Of a stretch of 64,000 bases of DNA, positions 1 to 12,130 are shown piece by piece. A model generated the notes under the pieces. It was not told the DNA's origin and did not search any database. It worked only from the letters and a program-made list of their open reading frames with translations. The DNA lies in contig NC_134112.1 of assembly GCF_040939455.1 (NCBI RefSeq), forward strand, positions 23,214,501-23,278,500, given 5' to 3'. Position 1 is the stretch's first letter; the number at the start of each line of letters is the position of its first letter. Source of the stretch: Microcebus murinus (taxonomy: Eukaryota; Chordata; Mammalia; Primates; Cheirogaleidae). Position numbers and translations under genes: made by a program.

Positions 1-420
1 CGGTGAACAACACACAACATACAACCGAAAGAGGAAACATACTCTGTTTAACTAAAAATGCAGAATATTCAAGAAGCAGCCCACATCTCCCTTATACACT
101 GCAACCAATAATCTAAAGTGCTAATGATAGTATCAGAGCTACAATTTGGTCCCAAAAGAAACATCTAAAAGGCTAAAATATATAAGTTGAAAAACATCCA
201 CCCAAAAAGTGCAGTCCCATTTTTTAAACAAATTTTGTAACAGTGCCCCTATTTGCTACCTCTGCGCTTTGCTGAGAACAATATATTATTATTAAGGAGA
301 TACCTTTTTGTTTTTGTTGCTTAGTGTTTTCCTTAATGCCTCTGACAGAGGAATTTCACATTAACATTAAATGATGATGAGAAAAGAGGACAGCAGAGAA
401 TATCTTCAAAAATAGATTCC

Positions 421-750
<330 letters not shown>

Positions 751-763
751 AAAAATAGATTCC

Positions 764-1927
764 AAAATCAAAGCAATTTTGACACATTGGACTACTAAGT
801 TCAGTACATCAGAAGGGGGACAACAACAGCACAACGTAGATAGAATGTGGGGATGGGCTGGCTGTTGAGTAACGCAGAAAGGATATGTAGATTACACTGT
901 CCTCAATATAGAAGATGAGACCATCGAACTCCCTCCTCCCCCCAGAACACACATCCTCTTTTCTCCTACTGGACTTTTGCTCATTTCGCCAAACTTTCTC
1001 CCAGTTCTTCTGCTGACACATAGCCTGCTTGCTGTGGCTGCAGAGCTCAGTGGCAGTAGTTAAACAGTGGGCAGAGGAGCCAGATCACCCTGGGCCCATA
1101 TCCAAACAACTCTGAGCTGAAGTTAAGCCTACAGATATCCAGTGAAAGGCAGAATATTTTCCCCCAAAGCAAGCACAATATTGGGCCAGACACATGCAAT
1201 ATAGCTCACTGGAACTGCTACATGTCCTCCTGCCAAGCTCATCACGATGTACTTGGCAGTGTGCTATGCTGGAAAAAGGTTTATCAATTCCTGGCTGTGG
1301 GATCACAAACCAGATAATTAACCTTGCTGTGCCTCATCTGAAAAGTGGGCCTAATAAAGCACTTGCTGGCCTCCCAAGGTATTCTGAGATACAAACTGGT
1401 TATATACCTGGACATATTTTATAATGGGTAAAATATTACTAGAGTCCAATGTCCAATTGTAAGTACAAATAAAGAATTATTATTACAGGGAATAAAAAAT
1501 GTTTTGTAGAGATGTCATGAACAATATTTTAAGATCTGGATTCCTAACCTAAGCATGAAATAAGACAAAATAAATAAAAAAGAAAGATATGGAAATGTTA
1601 GCACAGATGGATATTATTCTGTAGGGGGAAAAAGGACAAAAATTGGGCCATTTCATAGTCTTGAAATATATGAAAAGCTTTCAGTGAGCAGCTGAAACAA
1701 AAATGACTGAACTGAAGACTTTTTTTAAAGTAGAACTGGGCTTATACTGTATAATAAAGGATTTAGGTATGTTATCTTTACAAAAAATTTTTGTTTAGTA
1801 AGAGTTGGGATATAGTGAGACAATACAATGTTCATCCCTAGAAATCTTTACTAATTAGGCAGATACGTATTTTTCTGAGACAACAAAATACAAGCATTCT
1901 AGAAAACACTACTGATCTTAGATAGCC
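764..1927. other. Unassigned intronic sequence
   Basis: AT-rich intron without a repeat I recognise; the short open frames at 1085-1424 overlap on both strands and look random. The 420 bp before the first Alu are likewise featureless. Confidence 0.6.
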
Positions 1928-2210
1928 TTCAAAAAACCTTCTTTTTCTGTAAGGGCCAGATAGTAAATATTTTAGGCTTTTAGGGCCACATGGTCACTTT
2001 CACAAGCACTCAACTCTGCTGGTTAGTGGGTTGAGGGAAGGAAGAACCATAGACCACATTGTCTATGGTTAGCCATAGACAACACTTAAACGAACGCATG
2101 TGGCTGGGTCCAAAGATAAAAACTCGTTGAAAATTGTTGAAACTTTATTTACAACAATAGGTGGCAGGCTGGATTTGGCTAGTAGGCAGGCCATAGTTTT
2201 CCAATGCTTC
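1928..2210 (+). mobile_element. Old hAT-Charlie-type DNA transposon fragment
   Basis: Contains the recognisable core TGTAAGGGCCAGATAGTAAA...TTTAGGC and the distal GGCAGGCTGGATTTGGC...GGCCATAGTTT. The central part carries a small duplication around ACCATAGAC. Family not named with certainty. Confidence 0.6.
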
Positions 2211-3179
2211 ATCCAAAGATTTCTTCCAGTCCTAGGATTCTAATCTGTGAAACACAGCTGTAAGGAATGGTGAAAATCAAACCAAAGGAACAATGCCATC
2301 ATTTGACTGAGTAGTATGTCACTGGAGTCACCGCCATTCTTCTATCTAGATTTTATGAATATAATGAATTGATCTTTGTAATCAGCTCATTAGGATAATA
2401 TATCATCAGTGATTATTTTTCCTTTTTAGCAAAACATAAAAATGTTTACATATGTTTACTGTTGTAATACCCAGATCTTGTAATCCAAGTGTATAATATT
2501 ACAATCTGGTACACTAGGAAGCATGTGCCATCTGCTCAGCTTCCTCATCCTGTCTGCCAACGGGAAATATTTTTAGATAAGGTAAAGACGTGTGTGGAAA
2601 GATACTACCTTTGTCCTTTTTCTCGCTGCTACTCTTTCATCTCTGCCTTCCTCCACACCCCACCACACTCTTGCAAAGAAGACTGAAACGGCATCCCCAG
2701 CCCAGGGAGGGGGTCAGACCAGGTGAAGGGGCCAGAGCCTGGCAAGCCACATCCGAGGAAGCTGTAAGGATTACAGCTGGGAAATGATTCCATGCTTGAG
2801 TCTGCGGGCCAGAAAGGTGAGCACTGCACGTCACCATGCTCGGAAACCAGGCCAAACTGGAGCAAAGTGGGAGCAAAAGGAAGAGTGGGTGTGAAACGAG
2901 AGTTCAGGAAGGAGAACAGGCTGCAGCGCCAGAGGCCCATTTTCCTGGCACCCTGCCCTGAGTTGTGTGGGCGGATTGGCCTCCTTGAAACCCTGGGGTC
3001 AGAGGAGACAAACAACCCCCCTTTACTGGTGCGCCTGCAGCCAAATCATCTTGGACTTTGATCACATCCAATTCTCTGGCTTGGTGTATTTATTTCCTAA
3101 TATTGCCTAATGGGAAGTCTGGGTTTTTTTAATTTAATGAGTGAAATGATTCAAATATTGTCTTCCTAGTCTTTCTAAA

Positions 3180-3312
3180 GATGTAATACATATACATATG
3201 GGTGTATGGTTTAACACACACATATATGTGTATTATATATATTCATACATACAAATATGTGTGTGTATGTGTATATATATACTATATATATATATATACT
3301 ATATATATCCAT
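3180..3312. repeat. AT/TG microsatellite cluster
   Basis: Mixed TATA, TGTG and ACACATATA runs, adjoining the left end of the DNA-transposon relic that follows. Confidence 0.85.
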
Positions 3313-3640
3313 ATAGTCATGGGTGGCTTATGAGAAATGCATCATTAGGCTATTCTGTCATTGTGCAAACATCATAGGATGTACTTACACAAACCTAAAT
3401 GCCTACTACACACCCAGGCTATGTGGTATCACCTATTGCTCCTAGGCTACAAACCTGTGCAGCATGTTACTGTATTGAATATTGTAGGCAACTGTAACAC
3501 AATGGTGAGTATTTGTGTATATAAATATATTTAAACACAGAAAAGGTACTGTAAAAATACAGTGTTATATGCTTATGGGTCCACCATTGTATGTGCAGTC
3601 CATTGTTGATTGAAAAGGGTTATGTGGCACATGATCCTCT
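3313..3640. mobile_element. Old DNA-transposon-like interspersed repeat
   Basis: Matches from memory a common mammalian repeat with GAGAAATGCATCATTAGGC, CATTGTGCAAACATCATAG and CTACAAACCTGTGCAGCATG. The family is not assigned. Confidence 0.55.
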
Positions 3641-3705
3641 CTCTCTATGTGTGTGTGTGTGTGTGTGTGCATGTGTGTAGATACATACATATTTGTGTGT
3701 ATGTG
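3641..3705. repeat. (TG)n microsatellite
   Basis: CTCTCTCTATG followed by about 13 TG units, then degenerate TG/TA. Confidence 0.9.
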
Positions 3706-3955
3706 TCTTCTATATTAATTAGAGGCAATTCCTTATAGATATCCTGATTTTAAGTAGCTTGATACCATGTTTAGAACTTAGAAAATATATAGGGCTGAGA
3801 ATTTATACAACCTGAAACCTCAAATTCAACACTAAGCTTGTTGGATGCCAGCATCCATGGGTGAAGAAAGGTTTTGCAACCTGGATTTATTAACAGGAAG
3901 CTCAGGACAAGACAAGGAAAGAGTGAAATTCTTTTGAGCTTGTACTATAGATATT

Positions 3956-4626
3956 TGGTCTATATCACTGGGGATTATTTCTGTTGCAAGTGACAGATGA
4001 CAAAAGGCCCAATTCCAACTAGTTTAAGCTAAAGAGAAAACAATAAAGAGCTGGGGTAGCCAAAAGGCCAGGAGTAGAACTTCAGCCGCTACCGGATTCA
4101 GGTTCAGTCAAGAAGAATCAGGACTCAGTCCTTGATTGCTCAGGACCACCTGCTGTCTCCACAGGAGTGTAGTCTGTCTCACGTCCCAGGTGGAAGACTG
4201 CAAGACAACTACAGTTCAAATCCATCCAGAAAATGCCACAGCAAATGGCTGATGGTTCCAATAGGGTCACGTGCCCTTTCCAGTCCAATGCCTGAGTTTC
4301 TAAGTGTAGCTGGAGTCACAAGCCCCCCCCCAGAAGCTGCAGATCTATATGGACTTGGGAAAAAGGGGGGCCATGTAAGGAAATTGGGGTCTTTTACCAC
4401 AAGAAGGAGTAGTAATTCTGGACAGTGGACAAACCTTTATCTAGGAACTCAGTACATCCATCCCTGTGGATCAAAGAACAATTTAATGGTGTGCAGGAGG
4501 CTGATAGCAGAAAGGAGATCACTGAGTTGGGAAAGTGACTCCAAGTCAGAAAAATAAGAAAATGGAAAAGTGGACGGTTTGATGCGGGCTACATTGCCCA
4601 GCAGGGCATGCAGGTATCTCCTTAAG
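3956..4626. mobile_element. Degenerate mammalian interspersed repeat
   Basis: The order 'TTGCAAGTGACAGA', 'CAACTAGTTTAAGC', 'AGGACTCAGTC' and 'GGGTCACGTGCCC' is that of a common old mammalian repeat whose family I cannot name. A frame open at 4132-4557 within it is fortuitous. Confidence 0.4.
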
Positions 4627-4637
4627 AAGCTACCTGC

Positions 4638-4938
4638 AACTGGTGCCATGGCTCATGCCTGTAATCCCAACACTTTGGGAGGCTGAGGCAGGAGGATCAC
4701 TCCATGCCAGGAATTCAAGACCAGCGTGGGCAGTACAGAGAGAACTTGTCTCTACAAAAAAATTTTTAAAAATTAGGCAGGCGTGGTATTACTTGTCTGT
4801 AGTCCTGGCAACTCAGGAGTCTGAAACAGGAGGATCACTTGAGCTCAGGAGTTGATGGTTACAATAAGCTATGATAGCTCTACCGCACTCCAACCTGAGG
4901 AAACAGGGAGATCTTGTCTCTTAAAAATAAAAATAAAA
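4638..4938 (+). mobile_element. Alu, diverged full-length copy
   Basis: Diverged dimer with target-site duplication AAGCTACCTGC at 4627-4637 and 4939-4949. It lacks the lemur-specific linker, so it is an older insertion. Confidence 0.92.
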
Positions 4939-4949
4939 AAGCTACCTGC

Positions 4950-7554
4950 TGCCAGTGGAGAGCGCACTGCTGTTACAGTGTAACAGTGGGAGCCATTGGA
5001 AAAACAAGGTTCACTAACTCCATTAACTCTGCCAAAACACAGTCATACAGTGCAGTAACGCTAAACTCAGCACTGAAGGGAGCCCCAAATACTCTAACAA
5101 GATGGCAACACCATGTCACATCTCACCATAGATCTAATGCCCTGAGGTCAGGGAACTCCTATTACTCCTTTCATAAGCACAACCGGGCATGATAGGAACT
5201 GTGTGTATTTACCCATCACAATTTCCTTCTGAAAACATGAATGCCCTCCCTGTACACATTTTATAGCTTTATCAGCCTTTTTCATTCTCCATTTGGTAGA
5301 TGGGAAAAAGAAGGACCAGCTAAAGGAGACTCATTTAAGGTGGAAACAAAGAAAAAAAAATCGGTTATCAAATTGGTTATCAAAAATTGGTTACAATAAA
5401 ATTATCTTCTTTATATCATTTTGGACCTACATGGAGAACATTAACAGCAAAATTAAGATCACCAGGATAATTCCAGAGAAAACTTGAAAAGTCATAGCAT
5501 AGATACATTGATATGAATTTGATTATAATTTGTATAAACTGATTTTTTGTTTCAATGGTATAAATTGGGTGACTGTTCAACTCTCCACGTTGCTGTGCTT
5601 CAGAACATGTGACATTTTAGCTGAGATTTTAACATACACGGACTCAAGCTGATACTGTGGTTATGTGCACTATAAATAAATGGGATAAAGTTCTTTGAAG
5701 TTTCCAAGGAGGAACCAAGACAGTAACTGTCTTCACATCGGGAAATATTGTTTATTTTTCTTTCTAAAAAATAACATTAGATGTGATGCTTTTCAGCTGA
5801 CTATAAAAAAATCAGTGACTCATGTTTGGGTTTCATGCCACCATACTCTGTGAACTGGTTTATACTGAGACTTACCTAGCTTACATCATGGAAGTTTCCA
5901 AAAATTCTAAGTACTTTAGTACTTTAACTCATTTTTCCCTATTCATAAAAAATAGATTTCTGAAAGATTGTTTTAAAATGTTAAATTTCCCTTCATTTTT
6001 TCAAAGTATTTAGAATGCTACAGGGAGCCAATAGAGAAAAGACAGCTCATTGTTCTATGTTTTTTCCCCACAGAGAATTTATGTCTCAAAAAAATTTTTT
6101 TTTCTAAGGGAGGTTATTTAATTTGTCTCCCCGGCCAGCCCAGAAATTGCTATAAATTCAAAATTCACTCTTGTACAATGTTCCTAATTATAAGATAAGT
6201 GATCTTTCTGTGTTAGTTTAATACCATCCTATTTATCTTCTCAAGTGGAATGACACATTGCAAATATCATTTGGGAAGTTTTATTAATAAAGACCTAATC
6301 CCATGGCTTGCAGGACATGTTTCAGAATAATGTTGTAACTGTAGTAAAGTTCAGTGACTCTAACACACTCTCAAAAATTAGAACTGTCCCCTCACATGAC
6401 ATAAGCCACCTTTTCCAGTGTGATTAGTGGTGATTCTTCAAAATGGGCCTCAAAGAACTCACAGCAGGTAATCAGCTCTAGTCTATCTGCACCTTCAAAA
6501 GGTATCAAGGATTATCAGCTTTGCTCTACCTCTGGGCTAGATTTTCCATATCATGTAAAACCAGGATAGGAAACCAAGATAGATACTAAACCACAGCACT
6601 AATGTCCTGTAGAATCAACTCGGTTTTACCAAGAGAATCTCTGGAGATTTTGCTCTAAACATGTATGTGCACATCTCCACACAGATGGACAGTCAGAAGG
6701 CACACACACGCACACACACACACACACACACACATTTTTCATATATTGGTTTTGATGGACCAATCTGAGAACTTCATCACTGTATATAATACTGTCTCTT
6801 TTAGAGCCCATATGTATATATGTGCCCAAACAACTACTTTACAATAAAATTTGCGTATTTGATAGCTAACATATCTTTCCAGACTAATTCTCCATGTCCA
6901 AGAATAACAGGACAAATGTTATAATTAGGCCATAGTTTCCTCCTTTTGATTTGGACAAATTATGGATTAATTTAAATAATTTGTGAAGCATGTGATGACA
7001 ATCAGGAAAGGAGATCACGTTCTTATTCTGCCTGTCTAAAATCTATTAATATAAGGAGTTTGAAAAGGGCTCAGTTTCAGAGCTTTAGAGCTCTGGCTTT
7101 AGCAATTCCCTGCAACTAAAAGCAATCTTGCTGTGATTGAAAATGGAGGTGTCAACCCAGGCAGGCTACAAATTGCCAACAGAGGGAATAGCCATTTTAA
7201 ATTACTTCCAAAGCCCAAATAAATTCTCCTGAATGGAAATCTGCCTTTATCCTTATTTTCTATCTTCAGGAGATGATATGTGTTTTACTCATTATGAATC
7301 ATTCTCTCCATTCCTTTCTGCTGAGGCAAAAAAGAATGAGCAAGATATACTCATAGACTGCACTACACTGGGCTTTGTTTATAACATAAGGCATATAATA
7401 AATAAGATTATCCAGTGATTTATCACATGAAAAAATACCTTATGTTTGAATAGCACTTTATCTATTCTAAGATTATTTTATAGATAGAAATAAAAATATG
7501 CAGAAAATGCTTTGTTAACTTTAAATCCCCATATGCATTGGCTATTATAAGCCA
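4950..7554. other. Unassigned intronic sequence
   Basis: AT-rich, with one CA microsatellite. Nothing else recognised. Confidence 0.55.
6703..6735. repeat. (CA)n microsatellite
   Basis: About 15 CA units with one CG interruption. Confidence 0.95.
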
Positions 7555-7760
7555 TTTCAATTGTTCCTCACAGTAATCTTTTTGGTAAACAGAGAAGATA
7601 TAATGTTCCATAGTTTTTGCAGACACTTAAAACTGAGACAAAAATATTGAGTGACTAGGGTCATGCAGTTAGTAGTAGCAGAAATGGCCCCGTAGCTTCT
7701 GAATTTCTCTCCTGTAATCTCTCTATAAACAAAGCAGGATTTTAGAAACAAATCCTATTT
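7555..7760. mobile_element. MIR relic
   Basis: MIR-like order: TCACAGTAATC, ACTGAGACA, GTGACTAGGGTCATGCAGTTAGTA. Old and diverged. Confidence 0.55.
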
Positions 7761-7988
7761 GAGCATTCAATATACACAGAAAAAAATATTTGTCCTGAGG
7801 TTTCTTTTCATCATTACTTCATTATGTGTGTAACTTAGTTAAAATTTAGCAGTATCTGACCATGGCCTAAAAGTCTATCGTTTTTACTGTAGTGCCACTT
7901 AATCACAAATTGTTTAAAAATTTTTCATAATTGGGACATATCTGGGGAAGAAAGAACTATGTTTATGATTAAGAAATAAGGGCTTTTT

Positions 7989-8135
7989 GGCCAGGTGCAG
8001 TGGCTCACTCTTGTAATCCCAGCACTTCGGGAGGATGAGGCAGAAGGATCACGTGAGGCCAGGAGTTCAAGATCAGCCTGGGCAATATAGTGAGACCCTG
8101 TCTCTACAAAAAATTTTAAAAAAGAAGAAGAAGAA
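7989..8135 (+). mobile_element. Free left Alu monomer (FLAM-like)
   Basis: Single 7SL-derived arm, GGCCAGGTGCAGTGGCTCAC... to GTCTCTACAAAAAATT, ending in an A/GAA-rich tail. Imperfect duplications flank it (AATAAGGGCTTTTT / AGTAAGAGCTTCTT). Confidence 0.85.
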
Positions 8136-8389
8136 GTAAGAGCTTCTTGATTGGGACGGCAATCCCACCTAATTGCTCCTCTTTCAGAAAGTGGTCTTTA
8201 GAATGATTCAACTTTGAACATCAGTTAAGAAATCTTTCCCACCATGTTTGTTGGCTGCTGCTCCTGCAGTGTTTTCAACGGTCTGGCCAAATGATGAAAA
8301 GCTTCCTGTTCTTGAAATAGAAAAGAATTGCATTTTACTGCCTACAGGATTTTAGAGAGCCAAGTCAAAAGAATTTTAAGAGTTTTAAG

Positions 8390-8935
8390 TCAACAAGAAA
8401 TGGGGCATGGGCATCCTGTAGATACGTCACAACTAAAATTTTCATACGTTGCTGGGTAGAAGGGTAAACTAGTACAACTACTTTAGGAACAAGTTTGGCA
8501 GTATTTTGTAAAGCTGAATATACACATACCCCATGATCTAGCAATTCCACATGTACATGACAGAACTGTGTACACACCTGCACACTTAAGAATATTCATA
8601 GCAGCATTATTTTGGTAACAATCCCAAATTGGAAACAACCCAAGGGTCTATCAATTGCAGAATAAATAAGTGTATAGAGATAAATATACAGAAAGAAGAA
8701 TATTCTACAGCAATGAAAAAGAATGAGCCATAGGTAGATAAAATAATATGAATGAATCTCAATATGAGAATGTTGAGTAAAAGAATCCAGATACAAAAGT
8801 GTACATATTTGTGCGATTCCATGCATTTAAAATTCAAAAACAGGCAAAATTAATGTATAGTTATAAAGTCAGAATACTGATTAATTTGGGAGATGGCAGA
8901 AATGAGAAATCAGTGTTTCGTTGGAAGGCTTGAGT
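8390..8935 (+). mobile_element. Old L1 3' fragment, sense
   Basis: Typical L1M 3' sequence: 'GCTGGGTAGAAGGGTAAACTAGTACAACTAC', 'ATAGCAGCATTATT', 'AAACAACCCAAGGG'. The minus-strand frames here are shadows. Confidence 0.7.
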
Positions 8936-9124
8936 ATATTGGCTACATCAACCTGGCTGGTGTGAGAAGGCTGTAGACAGAAGGCAAGACTAAACAGTGG
9001 GAGGTGATTTGATATGCCACCACCGATAAATGGAAGAAGAGCTGATCATATAAGGTTCTAATCATAAGGGAAGAGAGGAAAGAGTGGATTCTTTTCTCCA
9101 AGTCACCAAAAGTCTGCAATAACA

Positions 9125-12100
9125 GCTTGATATCTCCTGTCTTTTTAATTTTAGCCATTCTGGTGGGTGGATAATGGAATATCACTGTTATTTTATTTGC
9201 ATTTCTCTGACTAATAATGTTGAGTATCTTTTTATATATTTATTGGCACTTATGATATTCTCTTCTCTGAAAGCTTGTTCAAGTCTTTTGCCCAATTTTT
9301 AATTGAGTTGACTATGTTTTTACAATTGCTTCATAGAATTCTTTATGTGTTCTGGATACAAGCACTTTGTTAGATATGCATATATCTGTAACAATTATTC
9401 CTTTGCTTTATTCATGTACTCTTGAGCCAATACCATATTCTCTTAATTTCTGTAATTTTGTAATAAGTCTTAATATCTGACAGTGTAAGTTCTCCATGGT
9501 TTTTTCTTCTTTAACATTGTCTTGGTTATTCTTAGTCTTTTGTATTTTGAACTAGTCTGACAATTTTCACAAAAGACCTGACTAATGTTGATTGGGATTG
9601 GATTGAATCTATTAATTAGGAAGAATTGTCATTGTTACGATTAACTAATCCAGGCACATGCTTATATCCCTCCATTTACTAAATAATCTTTAATTTTTTC
9701 TCACTATATTTTGTAGTTTTCATTGCAAAGGTTTTAAACATCTCTCATTAGATTTATTGCTAGGTACTTGATTTTTTAACATTACTATAAAGGATAATTT
9801 TACATTTCATTTTCCAGTTATTTATTGCTACTATAGAGCGATATACTCAATATTTTTAATATTGACCTTGTAAAATTTGCATTGTTTTCAACACTTGTTT
9901 TCTAGATTCTTCTAGATTTTCTGTGTACACAATTATTTCATCTGTGGAAAACAGTTTTATTCTTCCTTTTCTATCTTCATGACAATTTTTTCTTGCCTTA
10001 CTGCATTGGCTAGAATTACCAGTACAATGTTAAATTTACATGGTGATAGTGAACACCCTTTTCTTGTTCCTAAACTCACAGAAAATGTATTTATTATTTT
10101 ATTATTAAGTATGCGGTTACATATCATCAATTAAAGAAATTTCCTTTGATTAGCAGTTTATTGAGAATTTTTATTATAATCAAATGTTTAGTTTAATTAA
10201 ATGATTTTTCTGTATCAATTAAAATGATTACCTGATTTTCCCTCTTATTCTTTTAATGAGGTGTTGCTTGGTTTTTATATGTTAAATCAACCGTGGATTT
10301 TTTGAATGATCATGCTATATTGTCCTTTTATATATCGCTGAATTTGATTTGCTAAAAGGAATGTTTAGGGTTCATGAGAAATATTGGTTGGTAGTTTTCC
10401 TTACTAGTAAGTTCTTGTCAGACTTTGGTTAGGCTGACCTCATATCATGAGTTAAATATTCCATCTTTGCTATTCTCTGGAAGAGTTTGTGTAGGGCTAG
10501 CATTTTTTCCCATAAATATTACGAAGAATTTATTACTAATGCAATATGGGTCTGGAGTTTAAGTTTTGGGAAACCATTTAACTGTGGTTTCAATTTAAAT
10601 AATAGATATAGGATTTTTAGACTTTTAAATTTCTTATGTTTATTTTGGTAAGTTGTGTTTTTGAGGAAATTTGTCAATTCTCTCTAAGTTGTAAAATTTA
10701 TTGACAATCAGTTGATCATAATATCCTCTTATTATCTATTTTAGATCACTATGATATGTAGTGGTGACCCCTTTGGGTTTTTTTCTGATATGCCTAACTT
10801 ATATATTCTCTTCTTTTTTCCTTGATTGGTCTGCTAGAAATTTATCAATTATTTGTCAAAAAAAAAAAGCACACACACACTTGTTTTTGTTAATTTTTAA
10901 ATATTATATATCTTTCCCTACTTCTTTGATTTCTGCTCTTACTTTCGTAATTTCTTTTTTGTCTTTTACTTTTAGGTTTAAATTGCTGACTATTTTCTAG
11001 TTTCTTGAGTTGGAAATTTAAATCATTTATTTTCAACTTTTCCTTTTTTCTACTGATACATTTAAAAAATATAAATTTCCCCTAAGTATTTGTCTAGGTC
11101 CATCTCACAAATTTTTATATGTTGCATTTTCATAATTTTTGTCATTTATCTCAAAATATTTTCCTATTAATATTATAATTTCTTCTTGCATGGGTTATTT
11201 AGAAGTGTTTTGTTTAGTCCTAAATATTTGGAGATCTCCTAGGTATCTTTCTATTATTGAGTGCTAATTTAATTTTATGCTAGTCAGAACATATATTATG
11301 ATTCCATTTTGTGGTATTTATTCAGATATAATTTATACTCAAGATGTGTTCTGTTTTGTTAAATGTTCCATGAGCACTTAAAAGAAGGACTCACATATCT
11401 TCAAAAAGAATGCAGTTAGATGTAGTTTTGTATATTTGACAATTAGGTCAAGTTGCACAATCATACTCTTCAATTTCTTTATTGACTTTTATCTTCCTAA
11501 AGTTTCCAACAGTGATCTTTGGAGTTGACTATGTCTCCTTTGACTTCTGCCAATGTTTGCTTTTTATAGTTTGAAGAGGTATCGAATGCCTACAAATTTA
11601 AGATTGCTATAACTTCCTTTCATCACTAAGAAATGCCCTTCTTTTTCTCTAATGACAATTTTTGCTTTAAAGCTACTTTTATATTAATATGGTTATATAA
11701 GCTTTCTTTTGGTTAACTTATGCATGGTATACCTATTTCTAACAGTTTACTTTCAACCCTTCTGAGTTTATAGAAAGTGTCTTAAATTTTAAATTTAATA
11801 AACTGTATTAGAATTTAAACCTACTACAGTTCATTATCTTTATCCAGTCTGGCAATCATTATCTTTTAATTGGAATGTTGAAACCATTAATATTTAATAT
11901 AATTACTGATATAGTTTCTTTTAATTCTACCATCTTGCACTTTTCCCTATTTATCTCATCTATTCTTTATTCCTGTATTTATTCTTTTTCACTTTCTTTT
12001 ATGTCACATTTTTAAAAATTATTTTTTTCTCTTATTAGCACTTTATTTGAGCTTGTATTATTATTATTTTAATGGTCACCCTAAGGATTACAAAACACAT

Positions 12101-12130
12101 CCTTCATTTACTTCAGTCTTTTTTTAAATT
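9125..12130 (-). mobile_element. Old L1 block, antisense
   Basis: AT-rich DNA with antisense L1 hallmarks throughout: 'TTTGCCCAATTTTTAATTG', 'GAATTCTTTATGTGTTCTGGATACAAG', 'GGTGATAGTGAACACCCTTTTCTTGTTCC', 'ATGGGTTATTTAGAAGTGT'. About 3 kb, heavily mutated, with no intact reverse transcriptase frame. May be more than one insertion. Confidence 0.75.
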